Positions 46,321-56,200 of a stretch of DNA of 64,000 nt are shown piece by piece. The position numbers and the translations under genes were made by a program. Each line of letters begins with the position of its first letter. Position 1 is the stretch's first letter. Origin of the DNA: Calycina herbarum (taxonomy: Eukaryota; Ascomycota; Leotiomycetes; Helotiales; Pezizellaceae); assembly GCA_001414485.1 (NCBI GenBank), contig LLEY01000031.1, forward strand, positions 124,001 to 188,000, written 5' to 3'. The notes under the pieces were generated by a model that was not told the DNA's origin, searched no databases, and was given only the letters and a program-made list of their open reading frames with translations.

Positions 46321-47023
46321 TCTTCCTAGTTCTGGAGTTTATAGCCTGGGTCATTTGCTGCAACGGTAGCATCTACCGGTTGGCCAATATTGTAAGATGC
46401 GAAAGCGTTTGGGGGGTTCGTAGATGTAGTAGGAGACCGATTTTTGGTTCAGGAGAATGGGGTCGAGAGATTCAGTGAGAATCGTCAAAGAGAATCCTAA
46501 ATACGAAAGTCGAGACCTAACTAAACGTTTAGCCTTCTATGTCTAAAATTAGATCAAGAAATGTGGCTTGTAGCTGTGTAAGTTCTCGGATATTATTCTC
46601 TGAATGCGGCTCACTCCCACGACCCGCAAGGGCAAGAGTGTTCAGTAGTAGAGGAGGTAGGAGACCACGAGCACTTACATGGCTCAAATCGCCGGCGAGG
46701 CAGTTGTAGTCTGCCATGACTGATGAGAGGAGGGGAGCCATATCTGGCTGATGTAGAATTAGAAATAGGTACAGTAGGCCAGAGAGATTCTAGATACGCG
46801 GTTTTCTAGGGGATCGCATTTCCGAGGCTGACCCGCCTAACGAACGGAGCACGAGAGCTGTCAGGCCGTCAGGCAAGCGGTTGAGCCCCCCGGATTCGGC
46901 CACCTAAACCGGAGTACTTGGACATATGCAGTATAAACAACTTGAATTACAACAAAATCAGGGTGACAAGTTAATTAGAAGCATAATTAAAGCAGACAAA
47001 ATTGGAAACGACCTTGCTCTGGT
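46321..47023. other. Intergenic, possible exon at 46741-46529 (minus)
   Basis: A minus-strand frame of 70 codons (ENNIRELTQLQATFLDLILD near its end) has protein-like composition but no recognised motif and no verified intron join. Otherwise nothing is seen. Confidence 0.3.
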
Positions 47024-47353
47024 CTATTTCTGATTTTGCTGGAATACAAGCCTGTTGGTCTCATGAGATAGCTTCTTGATCTTATCCTGAGCACGCTCCA
47101 TCGAAGCGTATCGTTTCTGCCCGTCTTTTTCATCTTCCAGCCATCGGTTTATTCGGTCCTTCTCTTTCTGAACACGCCTTTCTTTGATCTCGATCTTAGT
47201 ACAGATTGTGCACTTTTCAGACTCATAGACAGTGTTCATGATCAACTTCATTCCACAGGTCTCACCAATCCGATACTCCTTGAGACAATGTTAGCGGAAG
47301 TAGCTCCATTTATAGTCGCCGCAGGCCATTAAGTACTGGTCATAGAAGCACAT
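47024..47353 (-). pseudogene. Small cysteine-containing fungal protein with one premature stop
   Basis: From ATG 47353 the frame reads MCFYDQYLMACGDYKWSYFR, then TAA at 47293-47291 (codon 21), then continues unbroken to TAG-free TAA-type end at 47024, 110 codons in all. The Cys pattern (MC, ACG, HC, ETCG, KCTIC) followed by a charged helix (ERRVQKEKDRINRWLEDE) resembles small conserved fungal proteins of unknown function that I have seen in this form. A CAA-to-TAA change would explain the stop. A shorter product from the Met at 47251 is possible but would lose half the cysteines. Confidence 0.5.
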
Positions 47354-47474
47354 ATTGATTAAAGATCTGTGATTTAGTTAGTCGGGAACTCCGGACCGCA
47401 AATACACCCTGTAAGAAGCTTAGCGAGACATCGGATGTTTTCTTTTCTATTATTCAATGCTGGCAAAGTACACC

Positions 47475-47702
47475 TCACGCTGGAAATTCTACCAAATGAC
47501 CGCTATCCTCTGCAACATTCCTCATCACAATTTGGTGCGCGAGGTGTTGAATCCCAGTAAAGACCACAAGCTCAGATAAGTCGCTTACCGTCACCAGATT
47601 GATCCGCTGGAATTTGAGCGAGTTGGCCACCAACTGCGACGAGTATGGCCTCTTCTCCCGTAGAAGTGCTTCCTCGCGGCGATCAAACCACTCTGGAGTC
47701 AC
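47475..47702 (-). CDS. Possible C-terminal exon, hypothetical
   Basis: A minus-strand frame of 75 codons with protein-like content (PEWFDRREEALLREKRPYSS, VVFTGIQHLAHQIVMRNVAE). It has no ATG at its beginning and stays open upstream to about 47757, so it is more likely an exon than a gene. It is divergent from the large gene starting at 48100. No family recognised. Confidence 0.3.
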   Translation of the reverse strand: MTPEWFDRREEALLREKRPYSSQLVANSLKFQRINLVTVSDLSELVVFTGIQHLAHQIVMRNVAEDSGHLVEFPA

Positions 47703-48099
47703 GGCAATTGGAGAGAGCCATGCTGCAGGGGGGTGACAAACACATCCGTTTGCAACAGCAACTCAAACGAAATGATTCGCTATCAGGCCTTCAAGCGCCT
47801 TTCTATATGTTGGGAGTTAATGACTCATAACGGGAGCTTTGCACATACAATATTAGTACTACCGGCTCTCTGCATGCTTTGCTCGCAGCTACCACGTCGT
47901 CCAGCCGTTGCTTGCATAGTACCGCCTATTCCAGCTGGGGCGAGGTCCCTCTCGTCTTTCTATATCTTTCATCCACATTCAACGATTTCCCCAATCTCAG
48001 AACATTCCCGCCTGAACTCAAATCAACACAAAAGCCGAAGATACCATTCGTCATTAAGTCTAAACACGGAACAGCAAATACTCACGTACAAATCACGCA

Positions 48100-50199
48100 A
48101 TGGCCACGGATCGGGACGAACCAGCAAGCAGTATAGACGACACTTCAATGAGTTCTGCTCTGCCCATTGGACCTATCGGAACTCAAACTACACCTCTCGA
48201 AAATCCAGTAGTCATTGGCATCTATGGCGTACCTGGCTGTGGCAAGAGCTTTTTGCTGAACAACCTGAAGAAGAAGATGGCAGAAGAACCCTTCGCATTC
48301 TACGATGGATCCGAGATGATCGAAAGTGTGGTACCCGGCGGCTTTAGCGCATTTCTTGTGTCCGATGAGCATGAGAAAATGAAGTGGCGCCAGGCTGCTA
48401 TTGAGAAGATCAGGGAGGAATGCGTTCAGAGTGGACGTACTGGTGTTGTAGCCGGACACTTAATCTTTTGGGCTGAGGAAGAGGAGGTTGGGAACACAGT
48501 GTGGACCACGGGTGATCTCAATACCTTTACGTATATTATTTACCTGAATGTTGATGCGGAGGTCGTTTCCCAGCGTCGTTTGAAGGATGCCAGCAGAGAT
48601 CGTCCTCGGGTATCAATCGATCATCTGCGTAAGTGGCAGAAGACAGAAAGAGACCAGCTCCGCAGTCTCTGCCGCAACCACGGTATCTTGTTTTCGGCCC
48701 TGTCTTCTTGTGCAATAACGTTGTTGCATCCAGCCATGGCACTCCTGCGCGACTTTCAACGACAAAACGAGAGTTATAATACGCTTGTCGCGCAAAGCAA
48801 GCTCGATCAAATCTTTCACGACCTCCGAGAACAATTGGAAACAGTCTTAGTACTAGATGCAGACAAGACACTGGCAGCAGAGGATACTGGTGATCTGTTC
48901 TGGAAGGCCTCCAGTATCCAACAGGCAGGCGCCGAAGACGAATCCCTGAAGTCACTGTTTGGCAGTCCATTGAAGTATTCATACACCGCGTTTCGTCAAG
49001 CCACGCTGTTATATGAGGAGAAGACCAATGACGATGTATTTGAGTCTGTCTGCCAAGATACGGCATCAGCCGTGACAATGCATCCCGATTTCGTGGACTT
49101 GTTGAAACAGGCAGCACAGAAGGAGCATGTCGGTGCAGTGGTTGTTACCTGCGGGCTACGTCGCGTATGGGAATTAGTGCTTGAGAGGGAGGGTCTCTCC
49201 AATGTGAAGGTGATTGGCGGAGGGCGTATTTCGGATGGCTATGTCGTCACAGCTCAAGTCAAGGCAGCCTTACTCACACACTTGCAAGTCGTCTATGGGA
49301 CGTATGTGTGGGCATTTGGAGACAGTCCACTGGACTTGGATATGTTGAGCAAGGCTGACCAGGCTATCATCGTGGTTGGCGAGGAGCAGAAAAGGAGCAG
49401 GTCTATGGATGCAGCATTGCTGACGGCCATCGACAGCCATGGTTTGCAGGCACGCCAGGCAGTGCTGCCAAGTAACGCTAAACCACGTCTTAATTTGCTA
49501 AAGCTTCCGCTGGTTCTGCTCACGGAGCAGAGCTTTCTTGATGCTATCTTCAATCGTCGCAACCCCCGAAAATCTGGTCAGATTCAACATGCAACAGACA
49601 AAAACGCGGCCAAGCTACTCATGACTGCAACGCGTGATGCATCTCTCGCGGGCGCGGCTTTGAGAAACGCTCATCGTTGTATTGGATGGTACTTGGCTAC
49701 TGAGTTTTTGACGCAGATGATTGGGATGGAGGAATACGACATTCCTCATGTTCAAGGCCATAACACAACGGGCTATCGAGTTGCGCACGAACAGCAGACA
49801 ATTATTGTCGCGTTGATGAGAGGTGGAGAGCCCATGGCGTACGGCGTTAGTGAGGCGTTGCCACTTGCTATGTTTGTGCACGCCAAGCGTGCCGAAGAGC
49901 TCGAGAACTATCATCTACAGAAGAAACACACTATCGTGCTGGTTGATTCAGTGATCAACAGTGGAAAGTCTGTGATTGAATTCCATGAGCATATCCGTAA
50001 ACGGAACGCTGACATCCGAGTTGTGGCTATTGCTGGTGTCACGCAGCAACAGTCTATCTCCCAAGGCAGTCTCTCGGAGGCACTCGCTCACGACACCAAA
50101 TTCAGTCTCATCACACTTCGCCTATCCGAAAACAAGTTCACTGGCAAAGGAACTACTGATACTGGCAACCGATTGTTCAACACAACAGAGTTGGAATGA
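48100..50199 (+). CDS. P-loop kinase / HAD phosphatase / uracil phosphoribosyltransferase-like protein
   Basis: A single 699-codon exon; the ATG context is GCAATGG. Residues 43-50 are a Walker A motif (GVPGCGKS) in a nucleotide-kinase-like N-terminal domain, about 36-235. Residues 250-430 form a HAD-type domain: motif I VLVLDADKT at 250-257, VVVTCG near 346-352, and the GDSPLDLDM motif at 408-416. Residues about 500-699 look like a uracil phosphoribosyltransferase: a RGGEPMAYG segment at 574-582, the PRPP-binding motif VLVDSVINSGKS at 613-624, and GKGTTDTGNRLFNT at 682-695 where uracil-binding Gly-Asp segments lie. The likely theme is pyrimidine/nucleotide salvage, but which steps are active is not known. 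Three-part proteins of this order occur in fungi; substrates are inferred. No intron or lesion is seen. Confidence 0.85.
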   Translation: MATDRDEPASSIDDTSMSSALPIGPIGTQTTPLENPVVIGIYGVPGCGKSFLLNNLKKKMAEEPFAFYDGSEMIESVVPGGFSAFLVSDEHEKMKWRQAAIEKIREECVQSGRTGVVAGHLIFWAEEEEVGNTVWTTGDLNTFTYIIYLNVDAEVVSQRRLKDASRDRPRVSIDHLRKWQKTERDQLRSLCRNHGILFSALSSCAITLLHPAMALLRDFQRQNESYNTLVAQSKLDQIFHDLREQLETVLVLDADKTLAAEDTGDLFWKASSIQQAGAEDESLKSLFGSPLKYSYTAFRQATLLYEEKTNDDVFESVCQDTASAVTMHPDFVDLLKQAAQKEHVGAVVVTCGLRRVWELVLEREGLSNVKVIGGGRISDGYVVTAQVKAALLTHLQVVYGTYVWAFGDSPLDLDMLSKADQAIIVVGEEQKRSRSMDAALLTAIDSHGLQARQAVLPSNAKPRLNLLKLPLVLLTEQSFLDAIFNRRNPRKSGQIQHATDKNAAKLLMTATRDASLAGAALRNAHRCIGWYLATEFLTQMIGMEEYDIPHVQGHNTTGYRVAHEQQTIIVALMRGGEPMAYGVSEALPLAMFVHAKRAEELENYHLQKKHTIVLVDSVINSGKSVIEFHEHIRKRNADIRVVAIAGVTQQQSISQGSLSEALAHDTKFSLITLRLSENKFTGKGTTDTGNRLFNTTELE

Positions 50200-50706
50200 G
50201 TGTTTATTGGAGCCGCAAGTACGATGCATCGGAAGGAGGATACATATTAGTCGGGGACTGCTTCGTTTTTTTGTTTTTGCAGGATGTCGATTCCGTTCAT
50301 CAGATTCGATGTAGTATTCCGGCATCTCAGCGCCAGAGACGGTCAATATTGGCGTTTAGTATCGGTATGTTTTGTAGCTCCCGCTCGGAAAGTTAGTCTT
50401 ACCAATATAATTAAAAAAGTTTATCATTTCGCATATTTTCAAAGCCATTTCCAGGGAGAATTATTCCATGCCCCTCGTTTGTACTAAAGATCCTGAGGTT
50501 TTGATCTGTGACTTGATTGACAAAAGCTAAAACTATGACTAGTGAGGATATACCTCTGTACGTTGATGACTCAACCGAGGGTCTGCGTGGTGGAAGGTAA
50601 TAGCGAGACGGGAGGTGGTATCGAACCACGTAACAAAAGGTGTAACTAACCTATTGTTGTGCTGGATAGACATGATTGATTGATTGATTTATTCATACTC
50701 GGTTCC
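50200..50706. other. 3' flank of the UPRT-like gene
   Basis: No gene. A GATT microsatellite (four units) lies near 50673-50689. TGTTGTGCTGGATA near 50655-50668 matches the start of the 193-bp extra block in the solo LTR at 40354. Confidence 0.4.
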
Positions 50707-50795
50707 AGCCGCCCGCCGTAGGGCGGCTATGCCGGAGTGGTCCAGCTTCGGCGCAGCTGCCGAAGTACGCTTACCGCATTTGGCAAGCGTACTTC
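50707..50795. repeat. Cluster of three perfect hairpins
   Basis: Hairpin 1: AGCCGCCC (50707-50714) and GGGCGGCT (50721-50728), six-base loop. Hairpin 2: CTTCGGC (50746-50752) and GCCGAAG (50759-50765). Hairpin 3: GAAGTACGCTT (50762-50772) and AAGCGTACTTC (50785-50795), twelve-base loop. Hairpins 2 and 3 share four bases, so they cannot form together. GC-rich, in contrast to the RIP'd DNA that starts about 300 bp away. Confidence 0.8.
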
Positions 50796-51290
50796 ACTTC
50801 ATCACTATACAGTGACCAGCAGCCTCCTCCACTGGACGGTCTGGCTTCTATCTACAACTATATACATAGTATAAAAGAAGTGCTTTGCTTGATCTTTTTA
50901 GAGTATATCAGGTTCCTTGGCTGCCGCTTCTGCTAGCTATCTCATGTCCTTATACCTTCAGTCTCCCCCCAGCGTTCCGCTTCGTCTTTCTATACTGTAC
51001 TACAACTCCTAAATTGCCTAAGGAGTTGCGTTTGTTCTATAAATCTTATTACCTTTGTAGCTGTTTTTGACTCGTTTAAGATTGCCTTCAGGTCTAACTA
51101 CCTCCTCCTCTTAAATTCCCTCAGTCGTAGTGTAACGAAACTCAAACGAACTAAACAAAGATGACTAAGTCTCGAAGGTTAGTATGTAGATAAGAAGTAT
51201 AGATACGCCGGGTTATTTACTTAGAAGTAAACTCGTTACTTATATTAAAGATATTAAATAAAATAATAAGATTAATAACTAAAGTTAAGT
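50796..51290. other. Transition from normal to RIP'd DNA
   Basis: No gene recognised. Composition drops to AT-rich with scarce CA/TG after about 51.1 kb. Confidence 0.5.
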
Positions 51291-51465
51291 ACGAAGCTCC
51301 TATCTAGATAGCAGACGTACTAGTATATATAGAACCTTCGTTCCCCTAGGTAGCTAACTCGCTCGTCGAGCTAGCGATCCAACGAGCTAGTTCGCCTAGC
51401 GATCTAGCGGTCTATTATATAATCAATATAATAAAATCCTTAGATCGCTTAGCTAACCTAACTAA
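51291..51465. repeat. Dispersed repeat, RIP'd copy
   Basis: It aligns with 38665-38800 (CGAAGCTCCTATCTA in common, then AATCC(T/C)T(A/G)GATCG near the end), differing mostly by C/T and G/A. About 40 bp of extra sequence rich in GCTAGCGATC-type units is present here. Confidence 0.5.
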
Positions 51466-51869
51466 TCCCTATCTACTATAAGAGTATTCTAATAGTACTT
51501 AACCTATTAAGACGCTACCTAGTCTTTACTTATTACGTATATATGTAATTCGTAATACTATCCTCTTCTTAGCTTAGTATATCTCTACGCTTAAGTATAA
51601 CCTAAGAAATATCGTTAGAAGGCTAGTAGCTTTCTTCCCTTTTTACTATACTACTCGATCGTTTAATAAAACATACTAAGTATATTACTCTTAGAAAAGA
51701 AATTAACTTATCTAGAATAAAAATAGCACTTTATACTTAATATTTAAAAGCTAGTTTTATAAATAAATATATCACCTCTTAAGATAAAAGTCTAAATTAC
51801 TATAATCGTTATATAAAGAATAGTAAGACTTATAACGTTTGTAAGGTAAACTATATACTAACTATTTAA

Positions 51870-52199
51870 GATTAGGAGTCTATAAATGCTTAGATCTAAC
51901 GACTAGAGGACGAGGCTAATAAGGCTATAGCGAAAGTCCTTCGGGTTAATAAGTAGAAAAAGCTGCTTTATACCTAGAAGCAGAGAATGATAGTAGCTGG
52001 TCTTAACTCTCTTAAGGAGCTAGATACTGCTAAAGAATTAGAAAGAAAGGAAAAGGAGAAGGAGGAAGAAAAGAAGCAGATAGAAGAAGAGGCTGCTAGG
52101 CTAGCCGCCCTTCCTACGCCCGACGTTTCTAACCCTGCCCTCACTCTAGGTCTTAACCTAGCCTTTCTTAAGTCCTTTCCTACTAACTATGTAATATAA
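51870..52199 (+). pseudogene. C-terminal fragment of a transposon-type protein
   Basis: One frame, with stops up to about 51978 and then open for 70 codons, reads RLEDEANKAIAKVLRVNK, then GLNSLKELDTAKELERKEK, an acidic/basic coiled coil, then an Ala/Pro/Leu-rich tail ending at TAA 52197-52199. Similar C-terminal tails occur in proteins of fungal transposons, but I cannot fix the family. It abuts the decayed end of the minus-strand gypsy element, so the two may have been joined by insertion or deletion. Confidence 0.4.
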
Positions 52200-52765
52200 G
52201 TAGACTTAGGTTTTAACAGTAGAACTTCTAAAGTTTCTCCGAGTACTAGCTAATGTTTTTTCTAGGTTCCTAAGTATTTTTTAAATGTAGATAATCTAAC
52301 TATTTAATTAAATACTTAATCTTATTTCTAATAATCTTATAGTTAAGAATCCTTTTAACTTTATATTCGGTGTTTAGATTTATTAGTTGAATTTCTATAA
52401 GTAGGGCTAGTAGTACTCCTAGTAGTACTAGTTTAAGTAAGGATATATAGAATACTAGATAGATATTTATCGTTCTTAGTAGTACTAATTTATAATTTAA
52501 AGGTCCTTTAACACGTTTAATTTTAAATAGTCTAAGTTTTTTATAATCTAGTTTATTACTTAGTCTTTTTATATTAATATTCTTTTATACTAAGTAGACT
52601 TTATTCTCCTCTTTTAGTATTAGCTCTTAACTACGTTGTTTATTATAGTAGTATACGTTTCTTTCTATTATAAATTATAGGTCCTTTATAAGTTCCTTAT
52701 ATAGACTCTTAATTTTTAAGACCTAAATATAAGTAAGTTAGTTATTAATAGTTATAAATAGTAGT
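52200..52765 (-). mobile_element. Left part of gypsy element 2: integrase C-terminus and chromodomain
   Basis: On the minus strand the order is part of the integrase, a GPY/F-type region (KLRLFKIKRVKGPLNYKL at about 52555-52500), then a chromodomain (YLIKxLDYLHLKNT region at about 52285-52240), then a decayed end near 52210. TAG stands at the Trp positions. This continues the integrase that is read at 59009 and upward on the other side of gypsy element 1. No LTR is found at the left end, so this end is truncated or unrecognisable. Confidence 0.8.
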
Positions 52766-53037
52766 TGTGATAGCCCGCTATTAGGAATGAGAGTTGCTAA
52801 GGTTGCGTGTATACTAGACAGGATACGTACCCGAGTATTAGGAATGTCTGGTTCGGACCTCCGAGTCTATTGTTATTGTCTAAACCCTTTTGTATATAGA
52901 TGCCCTTACTCTTAGTATTAGGAAAGGTTAATTTGATCTTTTCCTTTGTATTTAGAGCCTAGTATCTAAGTATGTTATTCTATAGAACGTACTTCTATAT
53001 ACCTCTTTTATAGTATTATCTGTTTTATATTATTATA
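52766..53037 (+). repeat. Gypsy element 1, 5' LTR
   Basis: 272 bp; compared with the 3' LTR it differs only by C/T and G/A changes, in both directions. Its last 17 bp are more mutated than in the 3' copy. Confidence 0.93.
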
Positions 53038-53219
53038 TTAAAAGATTAAATTCTTCTTACTAGGGACGGTCTGTTATAATATCTTACTAAGTACGTTAAC
53101 GTCTTATATTGAATTCGATTTAGCCTAGATTTAGATTAGTATAACGACAACCTTAAATTACTAGTTTATAGACAGCTAGTAATATTAGAGTTTAGTATCT
53201 GTTAGTTAGCTAGTAAAAA

Positions 53220-56200
53220 GTATATCCTCTGATATGTTAAGGAAGTAGAAGACGCTAAGGATTCTTAAGACTTTAAATAACCCTCTCTATATAGGGATTA
53301 CTATATAAGGTTCGGAAAATCGATATTAAGTTATCTAGAAGGCTCTTGAATCTACTCTTAAACCCTCCTTAACGACATCGAGTATGTTAAACTAAGGAGC
53401 GACCCTAGGTCTCTTCTAAGCTCTGCTAGAGAGCGTTAAGTAACCTACTAGGGAAACTAGTAAGCCTCTCTCTAAATATATACTAAACTATACTTATATA
53501 CCTAAACCTAAAAAGTTAAGGAATAATAAAGGTAAGGGCCTAGCCTGAAACCTTAGAGACCTATAAGACTTTTCTAATATAGATAAGATGTAGAGTGTAG
53601 TATAAGGATTAGAAGAAGAACTTCGAAATAATAACTATTGGTTTAGATAGTTAGAATCTATTATAAAAGAACTCTAAGAATAAACTAGAGTCTCTTAACC
53701 TTCCCGACCCGAAACCGACTATAACTCTTCTTCTATTCTAAGCACTATACTAGACCCCTTTCGCTTAAGAAGCGAACCTGCCTCTGATGCTTTCTCTTAA
53801 CAGCAGACTACTCTATATAACCTTGAATATAGTCTAAATACCCTCTAACCTGCTAAAAGTAAAATCACGGAAAAAATTAAACTTTTAGACGACGGTATAT
53901 TACTTATATACTGATAATAGAAGATATTAGTATACGATAGACTTCTAGTAAATGTCGATTATTATAATATAAGTCTAACTTGAAAAGCCCTTATCTAGGG
54001 AACAACTACTAGAATCGCTAGGAACTACCTTAAGCTTTGATACTAGTCTGAGTCGATTTATATTACTTTTTATAATTATTAAGATATGATTAAACTTTTA
54101 GATTTATATTTCTTAATTAGATATAAAATAGAGGATATACGGAACGCTTTCTAGGCCTTGTAGATAGGTAGAAAAGAATATGTTAGAGAAACGTTTACTA
54201 ACTTTAGAGGTCGCTTTTCGAGTATAGCTATACTTAGAGAGATACTAGAGTTAGAACGATTCTTCTATATATAGAAGAAAATTATACTATAGCTATAAAA
54301 CTCAGCTGTTATACTTAAGAGACGTTAGAATTATAACTTTGTTAAAATAGTAGTAGATCTTTTAGCCTTAGATAAGGAATAATACTAAAATGCTAAGTTA
54401 TATATAGCTAATATAACTAAGCTAGTTAGTATAAACACTTTAGTTAAAAAGACTACTTTTTAATCCTTATCTAGTTTAATACTAAAACCCTTACTACTTA
54501 TAAGCGGATCCTTCTCTACTGTTTAGACTACTTTAAGAATATTTAAAACCACCTCTACTAGCGAACGCTAAAAGACTCTAGACCGAGTCCTAGCTAGTAC
54601 AACGTACTACTACTATAGTAAGCCTAGGTACTACAAAACCGACTGCTCTTAGCTACCTAGTATTAAAGAAATAGTCTAAGAAGCGGACGAAGATGACTTA
54701 TAAGTCTTTGTAAAGTACCTCGGTTCTGACCTGAATTAGGGGGAAAACGAGGCAGCTTAGGTAAAGACTCCTTCCTAGGCCTACGTAAATATGATCTATT
54801 GAATCTTAACCTTTCTAGACTTATAGGAGGAAACTAATTCCTTATGAATATAATACTTAGTATATATAGATATGATATTAAAACTTAAGCTTTGATAGAT
54901 ATAGGAGCGAATGGATTCCTATTCTTAAATCGACCTCTAGCCTTATAGCTATCCTAATTATTAGGTATGTAGATTCGAAAACTACTCTACTCGGTGTCTA
55001 TTCGTGGATATAATAGTAGTATTAAGAGTAAAGTAATATAGTTTATATAACTACATTTAAACCTAGATCGACGTCGTATCTAAAACTGTTTTTTTATTGT
55101 TCTAGACCTTAGATAATAAGACCTAATTATTAGAAATAAATAGTTAAAACATTTTAATATTCTTTTTAACCTTGTTAGGAATTAACTTATTTAGCTAGCT
55201 GAAACCCTACTAACTCCTTACTTTAGAAAGGAAATCTTACTTTCTCTAACTTCTAGTTAGAACTAGAAGTCTTATTTAAATATATAGTCGGATACGAACT
55301 GAAGGGATTACGCTCTCTATTAAGATAAAAAGTAAAGGAATAGTAAGCTCTTAGCTGAGTTATTACTATTATCTATGATATTAACTCCCGACATCTGCCT
55401 CTCTGACTCTGCTTTGAATACCCTCTAACCTACTGGTATAGCTTAGATAGATCGGACCTTATACTCTTTTATTAGTAAAATAAGTATAAATACTTTATAT
55501 TTTAATATAAAGCGACCTAATACTAAGTTCTTTATAATAAGTATCTACGAATTAGATTAGATTATCGACGAAAGATTAGCTCTACTCTTAAATAACGCTA
55601 AGACTATAGACCTGATATAGTCTTAACTCCTTTAATATTACTCGTTGTTCTAGGATATATTCTTAAAAGCAGCCTTGGATAAACTTCCCTCTTACTGTGT
55701 ATATAACTATAAAATCACCTTGAACGAACCTCTTCTTATCTCCTACTCCTTACTGTATTAATAGTTAACTGTAGAGCTATAAGCGACGAAAGAGTACCTT
55801 ATTAATAATTTAAATAAAGGATTTATTATTAATAGTAATAGTCTTTTTGCCTTACTAGTACTCTTCGTTAAAAAGCTTAATAGTAATAAGCTATGGTTTT
55901 ATATTAATTATTAAAAGCTAAATGCTCTTACTTGAAACGACCTCTACCTAATTCCTTATATTAACGAACTTCTTTTGAGATTAAGGAAAGCTAAGATCTT
56001 TACTAAGTTAGATATACGATAAGCCTTCTACTGTATCTGAATAGACCTCGACTTAGAAGAGATAACTATGTTTAGGACTAGGTATAGAATATATAAATAT
56101 AAGGTCCTTCTTTTTAGACTCTATAATAGACCTGCTACCTACTAACGTTATATAAACGACGTCTTGATCGAATATCTAGATGACTTCTATATTACTTATC

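Noticed and set aside
48536..49117. Minus-strand ORF of 193 codons and neighbours
   Set aside because: Shadows of the 699-codon plus-strand gene, which has three recognisable domains.
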